Shown: positions 1-6,090 of the stretch, piece after piece | How positions within the stretch are numbered: the first letter of the stretch is position 1 | Layout of the letters: every line of letters starts with the position of its first letter | Assembly: GCA_944324255.1 (NCBI GenBank) | Contig: CALUVM010000016.1 | Location: 1 to 34,557 of the forward strand | Origin: Candidatus Gastranaerophilales bacterium | GTDB lineage: Bacteria > Cyanobacteriota > Vampirovibrionia > Gastranaerophilales > Gastranaerophilaceae | Direction: 5' to 3' | Length of the DNA stretch: 34,557 nucleotides | The notes under the pieces: model-generated | Seen by the model: only the letters and a program-made list of their open reading frames with translations | What the model was told of the DNA's origin: nothing | Databases searched by the model: none | Program-made: the position numbers and the translations under genes

Positions 1-248
1 ACTCTGCCGAAAAAAATCCGAACCATTGAGGATTTTTTGAGAGGAAGCGAACACGAAAGTGTTCCCGCTAACAACTGTGAAACGATGTTTTGAAAATTAA
101 ATAAATGGGTGCGTGGCGCAGTTGACTCTGCCGAAAAAAATCCGAACCATTGAGGATTTTTTGAGAGGAAGCGAACACGAAAGTGTTCCCGCTAACAACT
201 GCGAAACGATGTTTTGAAAATTAAATAAATGGGTGCGTGGCGCAGTTG
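1..248 (+). repeat. 124-bp tandem direct repeat, two copies
   Basis: Positions 1-124 and 125-248 are identical except one base (T at 78, C at 202). Each unit holds a T-rich inverted repeat (AAAAAATCC paired with GGATTTTTT), then a hairpin GAACAC-GAAA-GTGTTC with a GNRA tetraloop and an outer AGC/GCT clamp, then an AT-rich stretch, and finally the first 18 nt of tRNA-Lys. The second copy runs on into the complete tRNA. The window begins exactly at a unit boundary, so more copies may lie upstream. No reading frame is evident. Confidence 0.95.
107..124 (+). pseudogene. tRNA-Lys 5' fragment (18 nt)
   Basis: The bases are identical to the first 18 nt of the intact tRNA-Lys at 231-248, then the sequence leaves the tRNA at the repeat junction. 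It has no anticodon or 3' half and cannot be functional. It is a by-product of the tandem duplication. Confidence 0.85.
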
Positions 249-303
249 GTAGCGCAGTTGACTCTTAATCAATTGGTCGTGGGTTCGAGTCCCACCACAC
301 CCA
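231..303 (+). tRNA. tRNA-Lys (anticodon CUU)
   Basis: A full 73-nt cloverleaf can be drawn. The acceptor is GGGTGCG with CACACCC and discriminator A. The D stem is GCGC/GCGC, the anticodon stem GTTGA/TCAAT with loop CTCTTAA (anticodon CTT), and the T arm GTGGG-TTCGAGT-CCCAC. It decodes AAG. CCA is not encoded. The acceptor has a C6-A67 mismatch, and the same C6 is in the duplicated 5' fragment, so it is either tolerated or newly spread by the duplication. Two hairpins follow directly. Confidence 0.95.
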
Positions 304-336
304 TTTACTTTTTCTTTTTAGTAAAGAAAAAGTAAA
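304..336 (+). terminator. Hairpin directly after tRNA-Lys
   Basis: A perfect 14-bp inverted repeat, TTTACTTTTTCTTT (304-317) with AAAGAAAAAGTAAA (323-336), has a 5-nt loop and begins at the base after the tRNA. It is all A/T-rich with little GC, so it may be a processing or termination signal rather than a classic intrinsic terminator. Confidence 0.55.
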
Positions 337-354
337 CAAAAAGAAAAGAAAAAG

Positions 355-388
355 AGGCTTGTAGTAAAAAACTACGAGCTTATTTTTT
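355..388 (+). terminator. Intrinsic terminator of the tRNA-Lys transcript
   Basis: The stem GGCTTGTAGT paired with ACTACGAGCT (two G-U pairs, A5 loop) is followed by a TTATTTTTT tract. This is the best termination site downstream of tRNA-Lys and isolates it from infA. Confidence 0.75.
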
Positions 389-678
389 AGGTGGGCAGCA
401 GTATTTATATATCACTACGATTGTTTTTATAATAATAAGAAACAAATTATAAACTATAAAAATATCAAAAATCCCTTTAAGATAAACAGTTTAACCATGA
501 TTTTCTCATGTTGTGTAAATATCAATAAAACACCTAATATTATAAAAACAAACAGTAACAAAAGTTTACAAACATGCCTAAACTCTAATAAAATTGCTTG
601 CATTCAGAATTTTAGCAAGTATGATGATTATGATGCCGGATAGCGGTATCAATTTTGATAGCCGAAAATGAGGAAAAT
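389..678 (+). promoter_or_regulatory. infA operon upstream region with promoter and leader hairpins
   Basis: This 290-nt non-coding stretch is AT-rich. The best promoter is TTTACA (565-570), an 18-nt spacer, then TAAAAT (589-594), with transcription expected near 601. The roughly 78-nt leader can form CTTGC/GCAAG around 597-620 and a stronger hairpin at 644-664 (CGGTATCAA with TTGATAGCCG, one bulged G) just before infA. The usual upstream partners (secY, adk, map) are absent here, so this is the operon's own start. Apart from a small CATGA/TCATG dyad, nothing else was seen between 389 and 560. Confidence 0.5.
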
Positions 679-894
679 ATGTCAAAAGACGTTATAGAAA
701 TAGAAGGTACTATTCTTGAATCTATGCCGAATGCGATGTTTAAAGTTAAGCTTGAAAACGGGTACGAGATTCTGGCACATATTTCAGGGAAAATCAGAAA
801 GAATTTTATCAGAATTCTTCCGGGTGACAGAGTAAAAGTGGAAATGACACCTTATGATTTAACCAAAGGAAGAATAACATTCAGACTTAAATAA
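679..894 (+). CDS. infA: Translation initiation factor IF-1
   Basis: This is the small S1-like OB-fold protein that occupies the ribosomal A site during initiation. The 71-aa product contains the family signatures LPNAMF-like (here MPNAMFKV), [24 protein letters not shown] and [12 protein letters not shown], collinear over the whole length. The ATG at 679 is chosen because it gives the standard N-terminus [10 protein letters not shown] and has GAGGA just upstream. A TTG at 655 is in frame but lies inside the leader hairpin and would add eight residues not seen in the family. It is first gene of the ribosomal protein operon, 31 nt ahead of rpmJ, which is the common infA-rpmJ-rpsM order. Confidence 0.97.
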   Translation: MSKDVIEIEGTILESMPNAMFKVKLENGYEILAHISGKIRKNFIRILPGDRVKVEMTPYDLTKGRITFRLK

Positions 895-925
895 CAAATA
901 TTAAATAAAGAAAAGGAATAAAAAA

Positions 926-1039
926 ATGAAAACAAGATCTTCAGTAAAACCTATGTGCGACAAATGCAAAGTTATCAAAAGAAAAGGCAGAGTTGCAGTA
1001 ATATGCGAAAACCCTAAACATAAACAAAGACAGGGTTAG
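926..1039 (+). CDS. rpmJ: 50S ribosomal protein L36
   Basis: The 37-aa zinc-ribbon protein L36 begins [19 protein letters not shown] and ends KHKQRQG. The zinc ligands Cys11, Cys14, Cys27 and His32 are all present, so it is the C+ type. AAGGA lies about 8 nt before the ATG. It sits between infA and rpsM as in most bacteria. Its short length makes it easy to miss, but length and motif match the family exactly. Confidence 0.96.
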   Translation: MKTRSSVKPMCDKCKVIKRKGRVAVICENPKHKQRQG

Positions 1040-1202
1040 ATTTTGCATAGAGTGACGGCGAACGAAGTGAGCCTAACTCGAAACAGCGCAGAGCTTATGA
1101 ATGTAGTTTTGCGGGAGTAAAACGAAATAAGTAACAGCGGAGCGTCAAGCAATAATCTAAAGAAAAGAAAGTAAAAGTACAAAATATAAAGGAAACAAGA
1201 AC
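1040..1202 (+). other. rpmJ-rpsM spacer with repeat-like GC-richer patch
   Basis: This 163-nt spacer is long for the inside of a ribosomal protein operon. It contains short related words (AACAGCGCAGAGC near 1083 and AACAGCGGAGCGTC near 1132), a GAACGAAGTGAGCC stretch, and a weak GTTTT/AAAAC hairpin. It resembles dispersed-repeat debris more than coding sequence. No small reading frame with an SD is evident. Confidence 0.4.
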
Positions 1203-1571
1203 ATGGCAAGATTAGTTGGGGTAGACTTACCTCGTAACAAAAGACTAGAAGTAGCTCTTACATACATATATGGTATCGGACCTGCTAGAGCTAAAAAGAT
1301 TCTTGAAGTTACCGGAATTTCACCGGACTTGAGAACAGATGATTTAACAGAAAATGATATTAAAGAATTGCGTAATGCTTTATCTGAATATCATATTGAA
1401 GGTGACTTAAGACGTGAAGTTGCTATGAACATCAAACGTCTTCAGGAAATCAATTCGTATAGAGGAATGAGACACAAAAGAGGACTTCCTTGCAGAGGTC
1501 AGAGAACAAAAACTAACGCAAGAACAAGACGCGGCAAGAAAACCGGACCTATTGCAGGTAAGAAGAAATAG
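1203..1571 (+). CDS. rpsM: 30S ribosomal protein S13
   Basis: The 122-aa product matches S13 end to end. The N-terminal [20 protein letters not shown] is followed by the helix-two-turn-helix region ([14 protein letters not shown]) and the basic tail [19 protein letters not shown] that reaches the tRNAs in the ribosomal head. AAGGA precedes the ATG by about 9 nt. It is third in the operon, and length is typical for the family (118-126 aa). Confidence 0.98.
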   Translation: MARLVGVDLPRNKRLEVALTYIYGIGPARAKKILEVTGISPDLRTDDLTENDIKELRNALSEYHIEGDLRREVAMNIKRLQEINSYRGMRHKRGLPCRGQRTKTNARTRRGKKTGPIAGKKK

Positions 1572-1635
1572 AATTTTAGCCGGAGCAGCAATGAACTAAA
1601 CAGGCTTGATTCAAATGCAGCAAAGCTATAATTCT
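1570..1635 (+). other. Inverted repeat in the rpsM-rpsK spacer
   Basis: AGAATTTTAGC (1570-1580) can pair with GCTATAATTCT (1625-1635), 10 of 11 positions, enclosing 44 nt. The left 11-mer also occurs at 606-616 in the infA leader. It could be an mRNA fold separating S13 from S11. The function is unknown and chance is possible in AT-rich DNA. Confidence 0.3.
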
Positions 1636-1679
1636 AATAAGACGAAAATAATAAATAGTAAAATATAAGGAAAAGAAAA

Positions 1680-2066
1680 ATGGCAAGACCAAAAACTACA
1701 AAGAAAAAAGAAAAGAAAAATGTATTGCAGGGTATTGTTCACATACAATCAACCTTCAACAATACAATAGTAACTTCTACAGATACTCAAGGTAATGCTA
1801 TTGCCTGGGCTACTGCAGGTGCTACAGGTTTTAAAGGTGCCAGAAAAGGTACTCCGTTTGCAGCACAGTCAGCAGCTGAATTGGTAGCTAAAAAATCTAT
1901 CGATCAGGGTATGAAAAAAGTTGAAGTTTATATCAAAGGACCTGGTTCAGGACGTGAAACAGCTATCAGAGCTATTCAGGCAGCCGGACTTGAAATTACT
2001 TTGATTAAGGACGTAACACCAATTCCGCACAACGGATGCCGTCCGCCTAAAAAACGTAGAGTATAG
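1680..2066 (+). CDS. rpsK: 30S ribosomal protein S11
   Basis: The 128-aa S11 binds 16S rRNA at the platform near the E site. Conserved blocks are visible: [18 protein letters not shown], the [12 protein letters not shown] loop and the C-terminal [18 protein letters not shown]. The lysine-rich N-terminus (residues 3-17) is normal. TAAGGA lies upstream of the ATG. It is fourth gene of the operon. Confidence 0.98.
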   Translation: MARPKTTKKKEKKNVLQGIVHIQSTFNNTIVTSTDTQGNAIAWATAGATGFKGARKGTPFAAQSAAELVAKKSIDQGMKKVEVYIKGPGSGRETAIRAIQAAGLEITLIKDVTPIPHNGCRPPKKRRV

Positions 2067-2143
2067 TATATAAAGTGACTATGAATGGTGACCAGATAAT
2101 TGAATTAGAACTCTATTCATCGCTCGCTATTCATCAAATAAAA

Positions 2144-2188
2144 GCGGGGGCTTGCTTTAAGCCAAAAAGTAAACCATAGATGCCCCGC
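2144..2188 (+). promoter_or_regulatory. Candidate rpsD leader structure
   Basis: GCGGG(G) at 2144-2149 can pair with (C)CCCGC at 2183-2188. Inside it GGCTT (2149-2153) pairs with AAGCC (2159-2163) around GCTTT. The fold closes about 10 nt before the rpsD SD. S4 is a known autogenous translational repressor in other bacteria (alpha-operon leader in E. coli, rpsD leader in Firmicutes), so this could be an S4-responsive leader. That link is inference. Confidence 0.4.
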
Positions 2189-2207
2189 AAAAGAAAAGGA
2201 GAAAAAA

Positions 2208-2810
2208 ATGGCAAGATATACAGGACCAACTAATAAATTATTCAGAAATAAGAAAGTTAAAGATTTGTCAAACAGAAAATTAACTTCTTCTATGAGACAA
2301 ACTGCTTCAGGGCAGCATGGTGCTGTCAGAAAGAAACTTTCTGAATACGCTATTCACTTAGCAGAAAAACAAAAAATCAGATTTACATATTTGGTAAGTG
2401 AAAAACAATTCGCAAGATATTATAAAGAAGCTGCAAGAAGAAAAGGTGTAACAGGTACTATTTTGTTACAGCTTTTGGAATCAAGACTTGACAACATTTT
2501 GTTCAGAGCAGGTTTTGGTGTAACCCGCAAGCAGTCAAGACAAATCGTTAACCATGGTCACGTTTTAGTTAACGGTAAGAAAGTAGATATTCCATCATAT
2601 CTGGTAAATCCGGGTGATGTAATTACAATCAAAGCAAAAAGTAATGAATACTTAAAAGTTGTTATGAGTGCGATTGATTTATCATGTGCTCCGGCTTGGA
2701 TTACAGTTGACAGCGACGCTTTGAAGATTACATTTGAAAGAATTCCTCAAAGAGAAGAACTCGATCCGGAAATTAAAGAACAACTAGTTATAGAGTACTA
2801 TTCAAAATAG
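2208..2810 (+). CDS. rpsD: 30S ribosomal protein S4
   Basis: The 200-aa primary 16S-binding protein also nucleates 30S assembly. Visible are the N-terminal MARYTGP, the central LLQLLESRLDNILFRAGFG block, and the S4 RNA-binding domain around residues 94-155 (TRKQSRQIVNHGHVLVNGKKVDIPSYLVNPGD). The N-terminal zinc cysteines of C+ S4 proteins are missing, so it is a zinc-free form. It ends in the usual YYSK. GGAG precedes the ATG, with the candidate leader fold just before it. rpoA follows after 19 nt. Confidence 0.98.
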   Translation: MARYTGPTNKLFRNKKVKDLSNRKLTSSMRQTASGQHGAVRKKLSEYAIHLAEKQKIRFTYLVSEKQFARYYKEAARRKGVTGTILLQLLESRLDNILFRAGFGVTRKQSRQIVNHGHVLVNGKKVDIPSYLVNPGDVITIKAKSNEYLKVVMSAIDLSCAPAWITVDSDALKITFERIPQREELDPEIKEQLVIEYYSK

Positions 2811-2829
2811 GCTGATAGGAGAGAATAAT

Positions 2830-3837
2830 ATGGAATTAAAAATTAAAACTGTTAATACGATGGCCGGTTCAGACGGTTCACAGTATGGAAAATTTACTAT
2901 TGAACCGCTCGAAAGAGGTTTCGGAACAACTATCGGTAACGCACTCAGACGTGTATTACTTTCAAGCTTGGAAGGTACTGCTGTAACTTCTTGCAGAATC
3001 GAAGGTATTACACATGAATACACCGCAATTCCGGGTGTTCTTGAAGATGTTATTGATGTAATGCTTAACTTAAAAGGTTTAGCAGTTAAGACTGATTCAA
3101 AAGAACCTCAGCATTTAAGAATTGATGTTGACAAATCAGGTCCTGTATTAGCAAGCGATATTCAGCTTCCTGCAGGAGTTAAAGTTGTTAACCCTGACTG
3201 GTTAATTTGTACAATAGCAGAAGGTGGTTCATTCCACGCTGATATTATTGTAGAAACAGGAAAAGGTTATGTTGCAAATGATGTTCCTAGAAATTCAAAA
3301 GCTGGTACACCAATCGACATGCTTCCTATTGATGCTACTTTTATGCCTATCAAAAGAGTAAGCTATGAAGTCGAAAATACACGTGTAGGTGACAGTATTG
3401 ATTTTGATAAATTAACTCTTGAAATTTGGTCAAACGGTACTGTTGATGTAACAACAGCTCTCTCTCAAGCAGCAGATCTTCTTATTGAACACTTTGTTCA
3501 GATTTCAGCTATTTCAGGAAAATCTTCTGTTAAAGAAGTTGAAGAAAAAGTTGCTGCAAAAGAACAGCCGGTTGTTGAAGAAAAAGAACAAGAACCTTCA
3601 ATTACAATTGATGAATTGGAGCTTTCCGTTAGAGCTTATAATTGCTTAAAAAGAGCAAGCATAAACTCAATGGCTGAACTTTTGAAGAAATCAGAACATG
3701 ATTTATTGAATATTAAGAACTTTGGTAAAAAATCTTCTGACGAAGTTATTGAAAGATTACATCACTTCGGTTTAGATTTGGCTCCAAATCCTGAAACTGA
3801 TGAAGAAGGACTTGTTTCACAAGGTTCTGAAGAATAA
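2830..3837 (+). CDS. rpoA: DNA-directed RNA polymerase alpha subunit
   Basis: The 335-aa alpha subunit starts RNA polymerase assembly by dimerising. The N-terminal domain (about 1-235) has the conserved GFGTTIGNALRRVLLSSLEGTA. A charged Glu/Lys linker (about 236-255) joins the C-terminal domain (about 256-315), which has LELSVRAYNCLKRASINSM and the helix-hairpin-helix LNIKNFGKKSSDEVIERL for UP-element and activator contacts. An acidic tail follows. AGGAGAG lies before the ATG. Placement after rpsD is typical. Confidence 0.98.
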   Translation: MELKIKTVNTMAGSDGSQYGKFTIEPLERGFGTTIGNALRRVLLSSLEGTAVTSCRIEGITHEYTAIPGVLEDVIDVMLNLKGLAVKTDSKEPQHLRIDVDKSGPVLASDIQLPAGVKVVNPDWLICTIAEGGSFHADIIVETGKGYVANDVPRNSKAGTPIDMLPIDATFMPIKRVSYEVENTRVGDSIDFDKLTLEIWSNGTVDVTTALSQAADLLIEHFVQISAISGKSSVKEVEEKVAAKEQPVVEEKEQEPSITIDELELSVRAYNCLKRASINSMAELLKKSEHDLLNIKNFGKKSSDEVIERLHHFGLDLAPNPETDEEGLVSQGSEE

Positions 3838-3882
3838 TTAGAAACGAAATAGAAATAGTAAAGATAATAAAAGGATAAAACA

Positions 3883-4311
3883 ATGAGACACCAAACAAAA
3901 AAACATACGCTTGGTAAAGCACAAGACCAGAGAAAGGCTTTGTTGCGTTCATTGGCTACCGAACTTTTTACTCACGGTGAAATTAAAACAACTATGGCAA
4001 GAGCAAAAGCTCTCCAGCCATATGCTGAAAATGTTATCACTCTGGCTAAAAAGGGTGACCTGAACTCAAGAAGACTTGCCGGTAAATATATCTACGATAA
4101 AGAAATCGGTAAACTTATTGACACAGCAACAGGCGAAATCTTTGATGCACCGCAAGAAGGTAAAAAATTGGCTAAGCAAACTGTTTTGAGAAAATTATTC
4201 AGCGTAATCGGCGTTAAATATTCTTCAAGACAGGGTGGTTATACAAGAATTTACAGATTGCCGCCAAGAAGAGGCGACGCATCAGAAATGGCATTGATTC
4301 AGCTGGTATAA
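3883..4311 (+). CDS. rplQ: 50S ribosomal protein L17
   Basis: The 142-aa L17 lines the peptide exit tunnel. The start MRHQTKKHTLGKAQDQRKALLRSLA and the end SSRQGGYTRIYRLPPRRGDASEMALIQL are diagnostic. Between them, after the RRLAGKYIYDKE helix, there are roughly 20-25 extra residues containing LIDTATGEIFDAPQEGKK, which compact L17 proteins of about 116-120 aa lack. AAAAGGA precedes the ATG. truA starts 3 nt after the stop. Confidence 0.96.
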   Translation: MRHQTKKHTLGKAQDQRKALLRSLATELFTHGEIKTTMARAKALQPYAENVITLAKKGDLNSRRLAGKYIYDKEIGKLIDTATGEIFDAPQEGKKLAKQTVLRKLFSVIGVKYSSRQGGYTRIYRLPPRRGDASEMALIQLV

Positions 4312-4314
4312 TCA

Positions 4315-5082
4315 ATGCGCTACGCTCTTGACGTTCAGTATAAGGGTAAAAACTATGCCGGAAGCCAGATTCAGTTCAGAGCCGGCAATCCCATAGAAGA
4401 ACCTACTATACAGGGCGAGATAGAGAAAGTTATTTGCACATTACTAGAGTCAAAGACTCAAATTAATAACAGACCGATAAAGACAATCTTCTCCGGCAGG
4501 ACGGATAGAGGTGTTAATGCTTTAGGACAGGTTCTTCATTTTGATTACGGCAGAGATATTGTTGCTTCAAAATTTGTCTATCAGATGAACGAAATTCTTC
4601 CCGCCGACATATCTGTCAGTAACTTGAGAATTGTTCCGGATTCGTTTCATGCTCAAAAGTCCGCTAAAAGCAGGTATTATGTTTATGAACTGATAAACAG
4701 ACGATATAAACAGGCTTTCGACGGTGATATTTTGAGAATAAAGTACGAACTGGATTTAGAGAGAATGCAAGCTTCTTTAAATTACCTTTTAGGTGAACAT
4801 GATTTTTCAAGTTTTAAAAGTGCCGGAACGCTTAACCCGAGCAAAGTTTGTCTTTTAACGAGAGCCGAAGTTGAAAAACAAGGCGACCGTATCTTTATCC
4901 ATCTTGAAGGAAACAGATTCCTCTACAATATGGTAAGGACAATAGTCGGTACCCTTCTTGAAATAGAGGGACATCATCTGCCTGTTGAACATATGAAAAA
5001 TGTTCTTGATGCACATGACCGCCGTAAGGCAGGGCAAACAGTGAGTCCATACGGGCTTACGCTAATGAAAGTAGAATATTAG
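4315..5082 (+). CDS. truA: tRNA pseudouridine(38-40) synthase TruA
   Basis: TruA makes pseudouridine at positions 38-40 of the tRNA anticodon arm. The catalytic aspartate is Asp64 in [14 protein letters not shown]. Most bacterial enzymes have GRTDAGVHA, so the A-to-R and H-to-N changes are noteworthy but keep the RTDxGVxA core. [16 protein letters not shown] and the C-terminal [17 protein letters not shown] motif are present. The length of 255 aa is normal. It starts 3 nt after the rplQ stop with no clear SD, suggesting translational coupling. Confidence 0.95.
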   Translation: MRYALDVQYKGKNYAGSQIQFRAGNPIEEPTIQGEIEKVICTLLESKTQINNRPIKTIFSGRTDRGVNALGQVLHFDYGRDIVASKFVYQMNEILPADISVSNLRIVPDSFHAQKSAKSRYYVYELINRRYKQAFDGDILRIKYELDLERMQASLNYLLGEHDFSSFKSAGTLNPSKVCLLTRAEVEKQGDRIFIHLEGNRFLYNMVRTIVGTLLEIEGHHLPVEHMKNVLDAHDRRKAGQTVSPYGLTLMKVEY

Positions 5083-5137
5083 TGGTGAATCTAACGGAGA
5101 AAGCCGGAGGGTTTGCCGTGAAAAATGGAGAATAAGC

Positions 5138-5584
5138 ATGAAAACATATTCAGCAAAACCTCTTGAAGTTGAAAGAAAATGGTATGTAATCGATGCTGAA
5201 GGCGAAATCTTAGGACGCCTTGCAGTACGTGTTGCAAACATTTTAAGAGGCAAAAATAAACCTGAATATACACCTAACGTTGATACCGGTGACTTTGTTA
5301 TCGTTGTTAACGCTGAAAAGGTTCTTGTTTCAGGTAATAAAGAAACTGATAAAATTTATTATCACCATACCGGTTATCCGGGTGGTTTAAAAGCGGCTTC
5401 TGTTAAAGAAGTAAGAGAAAAAGATGCAACAAAATTGATTGAAAAAGCTGTTAAAGGTATGCTTCAGCACAACACTTTAGGTGCTGAACAGTTTAACAAA
5501 CTTAAAGTATACTGCGGACCTGAACATCCGCATGCAGCACAAAAACCAATCGTTTTGGAAAAAACTGCGAAAGGGGGTAACTAA
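5138..5584 (+). CDS. rplM: 50S ribosomal protein L13
   Basis: The 148-aa early-assembly 50S protein has recognisable blocks: [50 protein letters not shown] and the C-terminal [20 protein letters not shown] lies before the ATG. The stop TAA overlaps the rpsI ATG by one base (TAATG), so L13 and S9 are translationally coupled, as is usual for this pair. Confidence 0.97.
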   Translation: MKTYSAKPLEVERKWYVIDAEGEILGRLAVRVANILRGKNKPEYTPNVDTGDFVIVVNAEKVLVSGNKETDKIYYHHTGYPGGLKAASVKEVREKDATKLIEKAVKGMLQHNTLGAEQFNKLKVYCGPEHPHAAQKPIVLEKTAKGGN

Positions 5585-5985
5585 TGGCTGAGAATAAAGA
5601 AATTATAATGGCTACCGGACGCAGAAAATGTGCTGTTGCTGTTGTTAAACTTGTTAAGGGTAAAGGAAGAATTTTCGTTAACGGAAAAACTTTACAAGCA
5701 TACATCGGTAATATGCCGGCTGTTGAAATGATGGTTTACAGACCTCTTGTTTTAACAGAAAATCAAGATAAATACGATGTAAGAGTTAAAGCTGTAGGCG
5801 GCGGTATTGTTGCTCAAGCAGCAGCTATCAGACATGGTATTTCAAGAGCTTTGTTAAAATCTAACGAAGATTACAAAAACGTATTAAGATCTGAAGGTCT
5901 TTTAACCCGTGATGCACGTGTTAAAGAACGTAAGAAATACGGTAGAAAAAGAGCAAGAAAACGTTTCCAATTCAGCAAACGTTAA
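5584..5985 (+). CDS. rpsI: 30S ribosomal protein S9
   Basis: The 133-aa S9 has a long basic C-terminal tail that contacts P-site tRNA. Conserved motifs are ATGRRKCAVAVVKL, the KAVGGGIVAQAAAIRHGISRALL core and the tail LTRDARVKERKKYGRKRARKRFQFSKR ending in the required Lys-Arg. AGGGGG in the end of rplM serves as SD. It is last in the operon, followed after 16 nt by a strong terminator. Confidence 0.98.
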   Translation: MAENKEIIMATGRRKCAVAVVKLVKGKGRIFVNGKTLQAYIGNMPAVEMMVYRPLVLTENQDKYDVRVKAVGGGIVAQAAAIRHGISRALLKSNEDYKNVLRSEGLLTRDARVKERKKYGRKRARKRFQFSKR

Positions 5986-6001
5986 TTTCATATCTTTATC
6001 A

Positions 6002-6034
6002 AAGAAGGGCAGAAACTTTGTTTCTGCCCTTCTT
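6002..6034 (+). terminator. Ribosomal protein operon terminator
   Basis: A perfect 15-bp stem (AAGAAGGGCAGAAAC with GTTTCTGCCCTTCTT) has a TTT loop, 16 nt after the rpsI stop. The trailing tract is ATTTAT, so the A run on the left and the T run on the right make it usable in both directions. Confidence 0.9.
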
Positions 6035-6054
6035 ATTTATCTATATATAACATT

Positions 6055-6084
6055 TTGTTCACGGAAAATATTTAATGCTATAAT
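6055..6084 (+). promoter_or_regulatory. uvrA promoter, leaderless spacing
   Basis: TTGTTC (6055-6060), an 18-nt spacer, then TATAAT (6079-6084) with an extended TGC before it. The last T of the -10 is 7 nt before the A of the uvrA ATG, so transcription should start on the start codon itself. No SD is present. A LexA-type box was not recognised. Confidence 0.75.
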
Positions 6085-6090
6085 TTTGTT

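Noticed and set aside
1-248. CRISPR array
   Set aside because: The 124-bp units are contiguous with no spacers and contain a tRNA fragment. No cas genes are present.
655-678. TTG start extending infA by eight residues
   Set aside because: The ATG at 679 gives the family N-terminus. The TTG lies in a leader hairpin.
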